From contig JASJGJ010000001.1 of the NCBI GenBank assembly GCA_033791605.1, forward strand, positions 1 through 12,458: a DNA stretch of 12,458 bases, given 5' to 3'. The translations under genes and the position numbers were made by a program. Below the pieces are notes generated by a model. It was not told where the DNA came from, did no database searches, and saw nothing but the letters and a program-made list of their open reading frames with translations. Origin of the DNA: Porticoccus sp033791605. Its GTDB lineage: Bacteria; Pseudomonadota; Gammaproteobacteria; Pseudomonadales; Porticoccaceae. Every line of letters begins with the position of its first letter. Position 1 is the stretch's first letter. Of the stretch, positions 1-5,557 are shown one piece after another.

Positions 1-179
1 GAAGCGCTGGACGCACAAGCACGGCTCCAGTCAGATGGCAATCTACCGTTTCTTAGGCGGCGAGTGCGTAGTTGTCGTCGTTGGCAACTAATAGTTTGCG
101 ACTTTGGATTAACGAGATTGGTCACCATCTCGGCATGCACCTTGGGTTTTGTAACCGGCGTCGAATCCAAAACGCCCCC
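1..179 (-). ncRNA. ssrA: tmRNA (transfer-messenger RNA), 5' part; 3' part lies beyond the window start
   Basis: tmRNA rescues stalled ribosomes with SmpB and tags the unfinished peptide for proteolysis. Read on the minus strand, the RNA begins with a G-rich acceptor strand at 179, followed by the conserved GGATTCGACG and AAACCCAAGGTGCATGCCGAG blocks that match the 5' domain of gammaproteobacterial ssrA. The resume codon and tag frame follow at 85-53. The start of the pseudoknot region is present, but the 3' acceptor half with its CCA end is outside the window, so this is a partial gene. Its protein partner smpB lies about 1.4 kb upstream on the same strand. The exact 5' end is inferred from acceptor-stem similarity. 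No convincing promoter was found in the 128 bp before it. Confidence 0.95.
53..85 (-). other. ssrA: tmRNA proteolysis-tag reading frame (ANDDNYALAA, stop TAA)
   Basis: Starting at GCC (85-83), the minus strand reads Ala-Asn-Asp-Asp-Asn-Tyr-Ala-Leu-Ala-Ala followed by TAA (55-53). The E. coli tag is ANDENYALAA, so only the fourth residue differs (Glu to Asp). The C-terminal LAA, which is the known ClpXP recognition end, is intact. The sequence just before the resume codon (AATAGTTTGCGAC on the plus strand, reverse-complemented) is the usual positioning element. Confidence 0.93.
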
Positions 180-237
180 AAAAGATGTGTAACAGAATCA
201 GATGCGCATAGTAGCACAAGTTTACCTACGCATATTG

Positions 238-270
238 GACCATTTTAAAACCTTTTGGTTTAGTTAGGTC
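238..270. repeat. Interrupted hairpin between bfr and ssrA
   Basis: GACC (238-241) pairs with GGTC (267-270). Inside it, AAACC (248-252) pairs with GGTTT (257-261) around a TTTT loop. It lies 38 bp downstream of the bfr stop and could help to end bfr transcription. There is no clear U-tract on the minus strand and the stem is weak, so a terminator role is only a guess. Confidence 0.25.
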
Positions 271-307
271 TGCATAAATTAAGCGTTTTATTGTTGATGA
301 TAAAAGA

Positions 308-781
308 TCAATCTTCGATGATTTGTGCCTGAAGGTAATTTTGAATGCCTATTTTGTCTATCAGGCCCAATTGTGTTTCTAGCCAATCGACGTGTTCTTC
401 TTCAGACTCGAGTATGTCGTTAAATATATCTCGACTGATATAGTCTTTGATCGACTCTGAATAGGCAATTGCTTCTCTTAATGTCGGTAATGCTTCCATT
501 TCTAGCTTAAGGTCACACTTGAGCATTTCTTGAGTATTTTCACCGATGTAAAGTTTTCCGAGGTCTTGTAGGTTAGGGAGTCCCTCCAGAAACAAAATAC
601 GTTCTATTACGACATCTGCATGTTTCATTTCATCGATGGACTCATGGTATTCCTTTTCTGCGATGTCCTTTAAGCCCCAGTCTTTGTACATTCTTGCATG
701 AAGAAAGTACTGGTTGATGGCCTTAAGTTCGTTGCCGAGAACATTATTTAATAGTTCGATGACTTTTTTATCGCCTTTCAT
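308..781 (-). CDS. bfr: Bacterioferritin (haem-containing iron-storage ferritin)
   Basis: The 157-residue protein has the usual length for bacterioferritin, which forms a 24-subunit shell that oxidises Fe(II) and stores the ferric mineral in the cytoplasm. All dinuclear ferroxidase ligands are visible: E18, E51, H54, E94, E127 and H130. Met52, the axial haem ligand between subunit pairs, is also present, so this is a true Bfr rather than a non-haem ferritin or Dps. The ATG at 781 is preceded by AAAAGGAA about 8 nt upstream. The gene follows bfd on the same strand, but a terminator separates them, so bfr probably has its own promoter. Storage under iron sufficiency and Bfd-mediated release under starvation fit this split. 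The identity is secure. Confidence 0.97.
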   Translation of the reverse strand: MKGDKKVIELLNNVLGNELKAINQYFLHARMYKDWGLKDIAEKEYHESIDEMKHADVVIERILFLEGLPNLQDLGKLYIGENTQEMLKCDLKLEMEALPTLREAIAYSESIKDYISRDIFNDILESEEEHVDWLETQLGLIDKIGIQNYLQAQIIED

Positions 782-843
782 AGGTGTTCCTTTTTGATTT
801 TTTCATGCTTGTCATGGTGCGCATTGTTCAGATTTTAGTGTGG

Positions 844-864
844 TGACATCTATGTGTTATGTCA
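844..864. promoter_or_regulatory. Palindrome overlapping a TTGACA element upstream of bfr
   Basis: TGACAT (844-849) and ATGTCA (859-864) are perfect 6-bp inverted arms around 9 bp. On the minus strand, a TTGACA hexamer (865-860) overlaps one arm and a TAAAAT hexamer lies at 837-832. The gap between these hexamers is 22 bp, too long for an ordinary sigma-70 promoter, so the palindrome may be the site of an activator or repressor of bfr. The arrangement is seen in the sequence; the function is inferred. An unrelated run of eight G follows at 871-878. Confidence 0.3.
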
Positions 865-891
865 ACGATAGGGGGGGGCGCTTATTGATCG

Positions 892-924
892 TTTTTTATA
901 AAAAAGGGGACCTTTGTAGGTCCC
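892..924 (-). terminator. Rho-independent terminator of bfd
   Basis: On the minus strand, GGGACCT (924-918), a 4-nt loop and AGGTCCC (913-907) form a 7-bp stem. This is followed by a further CCTTTTTT-type tract and a second T/A run. It lies 47 bp past the bfd stop and separates bfd from bfr. Confidence 0.85.
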
Positions 925-971
925 AGAATTAGCTATGGAAAAGAGATAAGGGAAGAAAAGATTGGAGGGGG

Positions 972-1175
972 TTACGTATAGCTTGCGCTCATGACATCGT
1001 AGCAATTGATTTCTTTTAATGCTTCGTTGAGAACGGCTTTCACATGGGGCGTACATTTACCGCACTGGCTTGTTGCACCAGTACATTTTCTGAGTGACCG
1101 AAGGTTTGTTACCCCGTCAGACGCAGCAACGCGAATGTCGTGATCAGTAATACCTTTGCAGTTACAGACATACAT
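972..1175 (-). CDS. bfd: Bacterioferritin-associated ferredoxin (BFD-like [2Fe-2S] protein)
   Basis: The 67-residue protein carries the four BFD cysteines in the expected C-x-C...C-x2-C layout: C4, C6, C38 and C41. These bind a [2Fe-2S] cluster. In Pseudomonas and E. coli, Bfd docks on Bfr and passes electrons through the haem so that stored ferric iron is reduced and released. An extra cysteine (C31) and the C-terminal C58 are not part of the motif. The gene lies directly upstream of bfr on the same strand, the usual partnership. A Fur-box promoter at 1226-1254 predicts induction by iron starvation. The ATG at 1175 gives the canonical MYVCxC start, although no strong Shine-Dalgarno sequence is seen before it. 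Confidence 0.95.
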   Translation of the reverse strand: MYVCNCKGITDHDIRVAASDGVTNLRSLRKCTGATSQCGKCTPHVKAVLNEALKEINCYDVMSASYT

Positions 1176-1225
1176 AAGAGGTCATTTTTCCGTTGTTGAT
1201 GATGGAAGATAAAATCTATGTTTGT

Positions 1226-1254
1226 ACTTTAATGCAAATGATAATAAGTATCAA
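1226..1254 (-). promoter_or_regulatory. Fur-box promoter of bfd
   Basis: On the minus strand, TTGATA (1254-1249) and TAAAGT (1231-1226) are spaced by 17 bp. The spacer holds a 19-bp Fur box at 1234-1252, which matches the consensus GATAATGATAATCATTATC at 15 of 19 positions on the plus strand. Fur with Fe(II) bound here would block RNA polymerase, so bfd should be switched on when iron is scarce. The fur gene itself is 3.8 kb away in this window. Confidence 0.8.
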
Positions 1255-1439
1255 TACCGTTGAAGGAATTTTTTATTTTTTTAGAAAGAGAAGGGACTTG
1301 GGAAATTGGACGAGTGTTGAGTGCTATGTGATACGAAAAGCTTTAGGGGCGCGCGCGGAGGCTTTATGCTGAGGACTGCCATTAAGTTTTACTACTCTAC
1401 AGGAAGCGCTATATAAATATATGCCATAAAGATGAAGTT

Positions 1440-1459
1440 GTAAGTTGGCGCTAACTTAC
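1440..1459. repeat. Perfect 7-bp inverted repeat
   Basis: GTAAGTT (1440-1446) and AACTTAC (1453-1459) flank a GGCGCT loop. No T-tract follows on either strand, so it does not look like a standard terminator. It could be an operator or a structural element in a transcript. Confidence 0.5.
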
Positions 1460-1510
1460 GTTGATGTGTAATGGTTGTAGTGCTTATGAAAAATGTGTCG
1501 TTAGGATTGA

Positions 1511-1537
1511 TTGCCGCCAACAAGAAGCTGGCGGCAA
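1511..1537. repeat. Strong GC-rich hairpin downstream of smpB
   Basis: TTGCCGCCA (1511-1519) pairs perfectly with TGGCGGCAA (1529-1537) around a 9-nt loop. It lies 42 bp after the smpB stop. There is no U-run on the minus strand, so it may be a processing or stabilising 3' hairpin, or an atypical terminator, of the smpB transcript. Confidence 0.6.
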
Positions 1538-1579
1538 GGGTTTACTCAATATTAGTACGAGAGTACGAGGTAAATGAGA

Positions 1580-2059
1580 TCAGTTGCTATGGCGCATAAG
1601 GCGTTGCTTTTGTCGCTGCCAGTCACGATCTTTTTCTGATTCTCGTTTGTCGTGGGCCTGTTTGCCTTTGGCTAAGGCTATTTCACATTTCACCAGATGA
1701 CCTTTCCAATAAAGGGCGGTGGCGACGCAGGTATGTCCCTTTTGGTTGACACTATTAAATAATCGGCTCAGCTCGTTTTGGTGAAGTAATAGCTTTCTGG
1801 TTCGAGTTGGGTCGGTGACGTAGTGCGTTGAAACAGTTTTTAGTGGGGAGATATGTAACCCCATTAAATAGGCTTCGCCATTCTGTAGCAACACGTAGCT
1901 ATCCGTGAGCTGAGCGTTACCCGCACGTAAGCTTTTTACCTCCCAGCCTTGGAGAGATAAACCCGCTTCAAGTTTTTCTTCCAGGTGGTAGTCGTGGCGA
2001 GCCTTTTTATTCAGGGCGATGGTTGGACTAGTCTGTGTTTTCTTTGGTTTCTTTGCCAT
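1580..2059 (-). CDS. smpB: SsrA-binding protein SmpB
   Basis: SmpB is the essential partner of tmRNA: it binds the tRNA-like domain and places its C-terminal tail in the empty mRNA channel of a stalled ribosome. The 159-residue product has the family length. It shows the N-terminal lysine-rich segment with the conserved ALNKKARHDY block (residues 16-25), the GWEVKSLRAG motif (38-47) and the basic tail with HDKRESEKDRDW (136-147). Its RNA partner ssrA is on the same strand downstream, with bfr and bfd in between. In E. coli the two are adjacent. The ATG at 2059 lacks a clear Shine-Dalgarno sequence; see the TATAAT at 2067-2072. Confidence 0.97.
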   Translation of the reverse strand: MAKKPKKTQTSPTIALNKKARHDYHLEEKLEAGLSLQGWEVKSLRAGNAQLTDSYVLLQNGEAYLMGLHISPLKTVSTHYVTDPTRTRKLLLHQNELSRLFNSVNQKGHTCVATALYWKGHLVKCEIALAKGKQAHDKRESEKDRDWQRQKQRLMRHSN

Positions 2060-2066
2060 GGTGTGA

Positions 2067-2072
2067 ATTATA
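2067..2072 (-). promoter_or_regulatory. TATAAT hexamer immediately upstream of smpB
   Basis: A perfect -10 consensus on the minus strand ends 7 bp before the smpB ATG. If it is used, transcription would start at or beside the ATG, giving a leaderless or nearly leaderless mRNA, which would agree with the missing Shine-Dalgarno. No good -35 is present at 16-18 bp, so this is tentative. Confidence 0.35.
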
Positions 2073-2148
2073 GGGATTGGTTACCCGCGCGCCTATGATT
2101 TTGTTTTGTTTTAACACAGGAGATAGGAAAGAGTGAGGTGTGATCGGT

Positions 2149-2176
2149 TTGTAACAACAAGGTTTGTCGGTACAAT
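2149..2176 (+). promoter_or_regulatory. Candidate sigma-70 promoter of the transporter-ratA-rnfH operon
   Basis: TTGTAA (2149-2154) and TACAAT (2171-2176) are spaced by 16 bp, 28 bp upstream of the transporter start. The -35 matches consensus at 4 of 6 positions and the -10 at 5 of 6. It diverges from smpB. Confidence 0.45.
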
Positions 2177-2204
2177 TCGGGCAAGTTGATAATGAGTATG
2201 ATTG

Positions 2205-3617
2205 ATGTCAGAAAATTCTCAGGCTGGAGCCACAACTCAGGGCAGCCAAGCTGGTAGTAAAAGAGGAATGCATGGTGCCTGGGCCAGTCGATGGACTTTT
2301 GTGTTGGCGGCTACGGGCTCTGCTGTGGGACTGGGCAATATTTGGAAATTTCCTTATATCGTCGGGGAGAATGGTGGCGGCGCTTTTGTCCTTGTTTATC
2401 TAGTCTGCATTTTGGTGGTGGGGATGCCGATCATGGTTGCTGAGGTGATGCTGGGTCGGCGGGGTCGCCGCAGTCCTATCAATACTATGCGCCACCTAAC
2501 CGAAGAGGCTGGATTGCACGGTGCTTGGAGCGCAATCGGCTGGCTTGGTGTCGCAGCCGGTTTAATGATCTTGTCATATTATGCGGTCATCGCTGGTTGG
2601 GCGTTGCATTATATTGGTCATATGGCTTCTGGAACCTTTCAGGGGGCTAGTGCCGAACAGGCCGGAGTTTTCTTTGGGGAATTGTTGGCCGATACCTATA
2701 CATTGATTTTCTGGCAGACTATTTTTCTATTGTTAACTATGGGCGTGGTTGTTGGGGGCGTAACGAAAGGGTTGGGTGTGGCTGTTCGTGTATTGATGCC
2801 ACTCCTGTTTGTTCTATTAATTGCTCTATTGGTGTTTGGTTATCAGCGAGGAAATTTTGCTCAAGGCTTTAATTTTTTGTTTAGTTTTAATGTTGAAGCT
2901 CTAACGTGGGAAGGGGTGTTGGAGGCGCTGGGTCATGCTTTTTTTACTTTGAGTCTGGGGATGGGTGCCATTATGGCTTATGGTGCCTATATGCCAGAAC
3001 ATGCAAGAATAGGCCGTACCGTAGTGGCGGTGGGCTTTCTTGATACATTGGTGGCGCTAGTCGCTGGGTTAGCTATTTTTCCCATTGTTTTTGCTAATCC
3101 AACCATTGATCCAAGCGCTGGTCCTGGGCTGATGTTTGTTAGTTTGCCGGTGGTTTTTGGTAATATGGCCGGCGGCTTACTTTTTGGTAGTATTTTCTTT
3201 GTTTTGGTAACGTTGGCAGCTTGGAGCTCAGCCATTTCGTTAATGGAGCCTGCGGTGGCTTATTTAGTTGAATCAAAGGGTTTTAACCGGCTAACTGCTA
3301 ACTTGTTGTTGGGTTTTGTTGCCTGGATTGTTGGGCTGGGTAGTGTGCTGTCATTCAATGTGTGGGCCGATGCACGGGTTGCCGGGTTTAACTTTTTTGA
3401 ATTTATGGATTTCCTGACGTCTAGTGTTATGTTGCCGTTAGCAGGATTGTTTATTGCTATCTTTGTGGGTTGGTTAATGAAGCCGGAGGCTGTTCGCGAA
3501 GAAATGAAAGATGAATCCAATGGGGTGTTTCTTACTTGGCGCTGGGTGGTTCGATATCTCTCGCCATTGGCTGTGTTTATGGTGTTCATAATGGGCATTT
3601 ACAAGACGTTTAGCTGA
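2205..3617 (+). CDS. Sodium-dependent transporter of the NSS/SNF family (LeuT fold)
   Basis: This 470-residue integral inner-membrane protein belongs to the neurotransmitter:sodium symporter family, which in bacteria takes up amino acids or related compounds with Na+. TM1 holds the unwound sodium/substrate motif GSAVGLGN (38-45) followed by WKFPY and ENGGGAF. TM6 holds FTLSLG (247-252). TM8 holds AAWSSAISLMEP (338-349), whose S341-S342 align with the LeuT Na2 ligands T354-S355. About 11-12 membrane segments are visible. The substrate cannot be read from sequence. I chose the ATG at 2205; a TTG one codon upstream is also possible. The stop overlaps the ratA start (TGATG), so the gene heads an operon with ratA and rnfH. 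It interrupts the smpB-ratA adjacency found in E. coli. Confidence 0.93.
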   Translation: MSENSQAGATTQGSQAGSKRGMHGAWASRWTFVLAATGSAVGLGNIWKFPYIVGENGGGAFVLVYLVCILVVGMPIMVAEVMLGRRGRRSPINTMRHLTEEAGLHGAWSAIGWLGVAAGLMILSYYAVIAGWALHYIGHMASGTFQGASAEQAGVFFGELLADTYTLIFWQTIFLLLTMGVVVGGVTKGLGVAVRVLMPLLFVLLIALLVFGYQRGNFAQGFNFLFSFNVEALTWEGVLEALGHAFFTLSLGMGAIMAYGAYMPEHARIGRTVVAVGFLDTLVALVAGLAIFPIVFANPTIDPSAGPGLMFVSLPVVFGNMAGGLLFGSIFFVLVTLAAWSSAISLMEPAVAYLVESKGFNRLTANLLLGFVAWIVGLGSVLSFNVWADARVAGFNFFEFMDFLTSSVMLPLAGLFIAIFVGWLMKPEAVREEMKDESNGVFLTWRWVVRYLSPLAVFMVFIMGIYKTFS

Positions 3618-4054
3618 TGTTGACAACGATTAAACGCAGTGCGTTGGTGATGTATTCAGCACAACAAATGTTCGATCTGGTTAATGATGTGGCGAGTTAC
3701 CCTCAATACATGGAAAACTGTGTCGGAGCCGAAATTCTGAAACAGGGGGGTGACTCAATGGTGGCACGGTTGGATTTGAAAAAAGGATTGATAAGCCATA
3801 GTTTTACAACCTGTAATACCCTTTTTGAGCCAGATCGAATTAGTATGAGTCTCCATCAGGGGCCTTTTAGCCAACTCTCTGGGGCGTGGTCTTTCAAGGC
3901 TCTAACAGATACTGCTTGTAAGGTGGTGCTGGATTTGGAATTTGAATTTAATAGTTTGTCTGTAGGTATAGCCTCATCTAGTTTATTCACTTCGGTGGCA
4001 AATAACTTGGTTGATGCTTTGTCACTGCGGGCGCAAGAGGTTTATGGCCGGTGA
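3617..4054 (+). CDS. ratA: RatA / Coq10-like START-domain protein
   Basis: The 145-residue protein matches the RatA (YfjG) family of the SRPBCC/START fold. The conserved parts are the N-terminal MLTTIKRSALVMYSAQQMFD, the DVASYPQYMENCVGAEIL block, and the C-terminal segment with FEFNS followed by two helices ending LRAQEVYGR. In E. coli RatA was reported as a toxin that blocks association of ribosomal subunits. Close relatives of the family, including mitochondrial Coq10, bind ubiquinone, which may be the ancestral role. The start codon overlaps the transporter stop by 1 nt, and its stop overlaps the rnfH GTG start by 4 nt, so translation is probably coupled. The family assignment is firm; which role applies here is open. 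Confidence 0.92.
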   Translation: MLTTIKRSALVMYSAQQMFDLVNDVASYPQYMENCVGAEILKQGGDSMVARLDLKKGLISHSFTTCNTLFEPDRISMSLHQGPFSQLSGAWSFKALTDTACKVVLDLEFEFNSLSVGIASSSLFTSVANNLVDALSLRAQEVYGR

Positions 4055-4377
4055 GTGAAATAGAATTGATGACTGTTGAGGTGGCCTATGCGCTACCAAC
4101 TCGACAACAATTGATTGAGTTACAAGTCCCTAAGGGGACAACAGCTTATGAGGCAGTGCAGCAATCGGGGATTATTGGGCAGTTTCCAGAGATTGACATT
4201 GAGAATACCAAAATGGGTATTTTTGGACAGGCTTTGGGTACCAAAGGTCTAAAATCTCCGAAAGAGCATGTGTTGGAACCCATGGATAGAGTAGAAATCT
4301 ACCGACCATTGATTATTGATCCGAAAGAAGTACGAAAGCGCCGTGCCGAGAAGGCAAGTCGCCAAACTGAAAAATAA
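4051..4377 (+). CDS. rnfH: RnfH / RatB family ubiquitin-like-fold protein
   Basis: The 108-residue protein belongs to the RnfH family (UPF0125), also called RatB or YfjF, with a beta-grasp fold. Typical blocks are VEVAYALPTRQQLIELQVP near the N-terminus, a central GIFGQ-type segment (residues 57-61), and the C-terminal DRVEIYRPLIIDPKEVRKRRAEK (80-102), where the YRPL-DPKE-RR block is diagnostic. The start is GTG (4051) inside the last codons of ratA (GTGA overlap), with AGAGG about 10 nt upstream. Its constant association with ratA led to a toxin-antitoxin label, but RnfH has not been clearly shown to be an antitoxin; its molecular role is unsettled. It is the last gene of the operon. Confidence 0.92.
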   Translation: MSEIELMTVEVAYALPTRQQLIELQVPKGTTAYEAVQQSGIIGQFPEIDIENTKMGIFGQALGTKGLKSPKEHVLEPMDRVEIYRPLIIDPKEVRKRRAEKASRQTEK

Positions 4378-4407
4378 CGCTAAAAAGTAATAAATGGTGG
4401 AGAGTGT

Positions 4408-4440
4408 TTAAACGACTTATTTTTGAGCCAAGCCGTTTAA
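4408..4440. terminator. Inverted repeat between converging rnfH and bamE
   Basis: TTAAACGACT (4408-4417) pairs with AGCCGTTTAA (4431-4440) at 9 of 10 positions around a 13-nt loop. It lies between two convergent genes and could serve both as a 3' boundary, but there is no U-tract after the stem in either direction. Confidence 0.35.
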
Positions 4441-4472
4441 GTGATAGCAAATACCATTATAAGTTGGCGATG

Positions 4473-4937
4473 TTACTCTTCCTCTGTGTTGGCGCTAGCG
4501 GATGATTCCGTAGCAGCATCCAGCTGTTGCTCCTCTGTACTTACAGTTTGTTGTGAGTTGCCGCCGCCAGGCACAAAGTCACCTTTCAGGCCTACCAAAA
4601 GGTCATCCTTGAAGAAAATGGCCAGTCTTTCACGCACTTCGTCACGCTTTGCTGGTTTCAGGCTGTAAAAGTAATCCCAGCGATTTTGACTGAAGGTGTC
4701 TGCGATTAGCGGTGTGCCCATCACAAATCGCACTTGAGGCTTAGTCATCCCGGGTTTGAGCTGATCAACCATATCTTGTGTGATGATATTGCCTTGTTGG
4801 ATATCAAATTTGTGGACAGTAGGCAGCTTGGGAAGGCCAAAGTTGAAGCTTGGCATGTCTGGCATAGAGAGCTTTGAGCATCCTGTAAGGGTGATAGCCA
4901 AAGCCAGGCAGCAAACTATTCGTGCAGTAAAATGCAT
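4473..4937 (-). CDS. bamE: Outer-membrane assembly lipoprotein BamE (SmpA/OmlA family)
   Basis: BamE is a small lipoprotein of the BAM complex, which folds beta-barrel proteins into the outer membrane. The 154-residue precursor has a signal sequence ending in the lipobox LTGC, with the lipidated cysteine at residue 20. The BamE core follows at about 44-120: FDIQQGNIIT, LKPGMTKPQVRFVMGTP (61-77) and NRWDYFY (85-91). A proline-rich linker precedes it (28-41). After it comes a C-terminal tail rich in Glu, Gln, Ser and Ala (127-154), longer than in E. coli BamE (113 residues) and probably disordered. It is divergent from fur with 73 bp between them, the arrangement known for Pseudomonas omlA-fur. 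Confidence 0.95.
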   Translation of the reverse strand: MHFTARIVCCLALAITLTGCSKLSMPDMPSFNFGLPKLPTVHKFDIQQGNIITQDMVDQLKPGMTKPQVRFVMGTPLIADTFSQNRWDYFYSLKPAKRDEVRERLAIFFKDDLLVGLKGDFVPGGGNSQQTVSTEEQQLDAATESSASANTEEE

Positions 4938-4944
4938 TATGGGG

Positions 4945-4973
4945 TTCCAGTCGTATCTTCGAACGGCGATAAT
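4945..4973 (+). promoter_or_regulatory. Candidate fur promoter in the bamE-fur divergent gap
   Basis: TTCCAG (4945-4950) and GATAAT (4968-4973) are spaced by 17 bp, 37 bp upstream of the fur ATG. The -10 is good and the -35 weak. No Fur box was seen in this 73-bp gap, so self-regulation is not evident. Confidence 0.35.
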
Positions 4974-5010
4974 ACCGAATCCATCCAGTGTATAGAAGGG
5001 TAAGAAAGGA

Positions 5011-5418
5011 ATGAGTGATGAAAACAGTGAATTACGTGCTGCAGGGTTAAAAGTAACCGCTCCCAGATTGAAAATTTTAAATATTCTGGAAAGTTCCTTT
5101 GAGTCGCATATGAGTGCGGAAGATGTTTACCGCAAATTAATTGAAGCCGATGAAGATGTGGGCATCGCGACTGTTTACCGGGTCTTGACCCAGTTTGAGA
5201 CAGCAGGTCTCGTTTCTCGCCATAATTTTGATAATGGCCCGGCCGTGTATGAGATTGAACGCGGAGGGCATCATGATCATATGGTTGATGTGGACAGTGG
5301 GCAGGTGGTCGAATTTCATAGTGCTGAAATTGAAGAGTTACAAAAAAAAGTCGCTAGTGACCATGGCTTTGAGTTGGTATGCCACAGTTTGGTACTGTAC
5401 GTGCGAAAAACTAAGTAG
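5011..5418 (+). CDS. fur: Ferric uptake regulator Fur
   Basis: Fur is the Fe(II)-dependent dimeric repressor of iron uptake and related genes. The 135-residue protein has the winged-helix domain with recognition helix GIATVYRVLTQFETAGLV (51-68). The dimerisation/metal domain begins with HHDHMVDVDSG (87-97). Both metal sites are complete by family numbering: H33, E81, H88, H90, and H87, D89, E108, H125. The structural CxxC motif that follows HHDH in E. coli Fur is absent (VDVDSG instead), as in Pseudomonas Fur; the only cysteine is C124. The start matches Pseudomonas Fur (MxENSELRxAGLKVT). A likely target in this window is the Fur box at the bfd promoter. Confidence 0.97.
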   Translation: MSDENSELRAAGLKVTAPRLKILNILESSFESHMSAEDVYRKLIEADEDVGIATVYRVLTQFETAGLVSRHNFDNGPAVYEIERGGHHDHMVDVDSGQVVEFHSAEIEELQKKVASDHGFELVCHSLVLYVRKTK

Positions 5419-5557
5419 GTTGTTTGTCGTGGTGTTAAGGGAATACAGATTAATGTGGCCTCTTACATGGACATAAAGATTTTTCCGTTATCAATGAAGC
5501 CTTTCACTTGCTGTCTAAATGCCAGTCTTAATAAAAACAGTTATTTCTTCTGCTCTT

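Larger units (their letters stand above)
1255..1579. other. Non-coding stretch between smpB and the bfd promoter
   Basis: No convincing gene was found here. The stretch contains a T-rich block (1267-1282), an alternating GC patch (1348-1358), an AT-rich patch (1409-1424) and two inverted repeats, listed separately. A 16-codon frame, 1366-1416 plus, has GGAGG only 4 nt before its ATG; I do not call it a gene. The stretch may be the smpB 3' untranslated region plus the bfd upstream region, or may host an unrecognised small RNA. Confidence 0.5.

Noticed and set aside
1..300. Prophage or island attachment site at tmRNA
   Set aside because: Integration usually uses the ssrA 3' end, which lies outside the window. 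Nothing here resembles an integrase or a repeated tmRNA fragment.
1366..1416. 16-codon plus-strand frame with GGAGG before its ATG
   Set aside because: Spacing of only 4 nt, very short product without distinctive character, and no convincing promoter; noted in the gap description only.
3617..4377. Type II toxin-antitoxin module RatA-RatB
   Set aside because: The names derive from a reported RatA effect on ribosome assembly, but both are conserved chromosomal housekeeping-type genes with START and beta-grasp folds. A classical toxin-antitoxin reading is not supported by the sequence.
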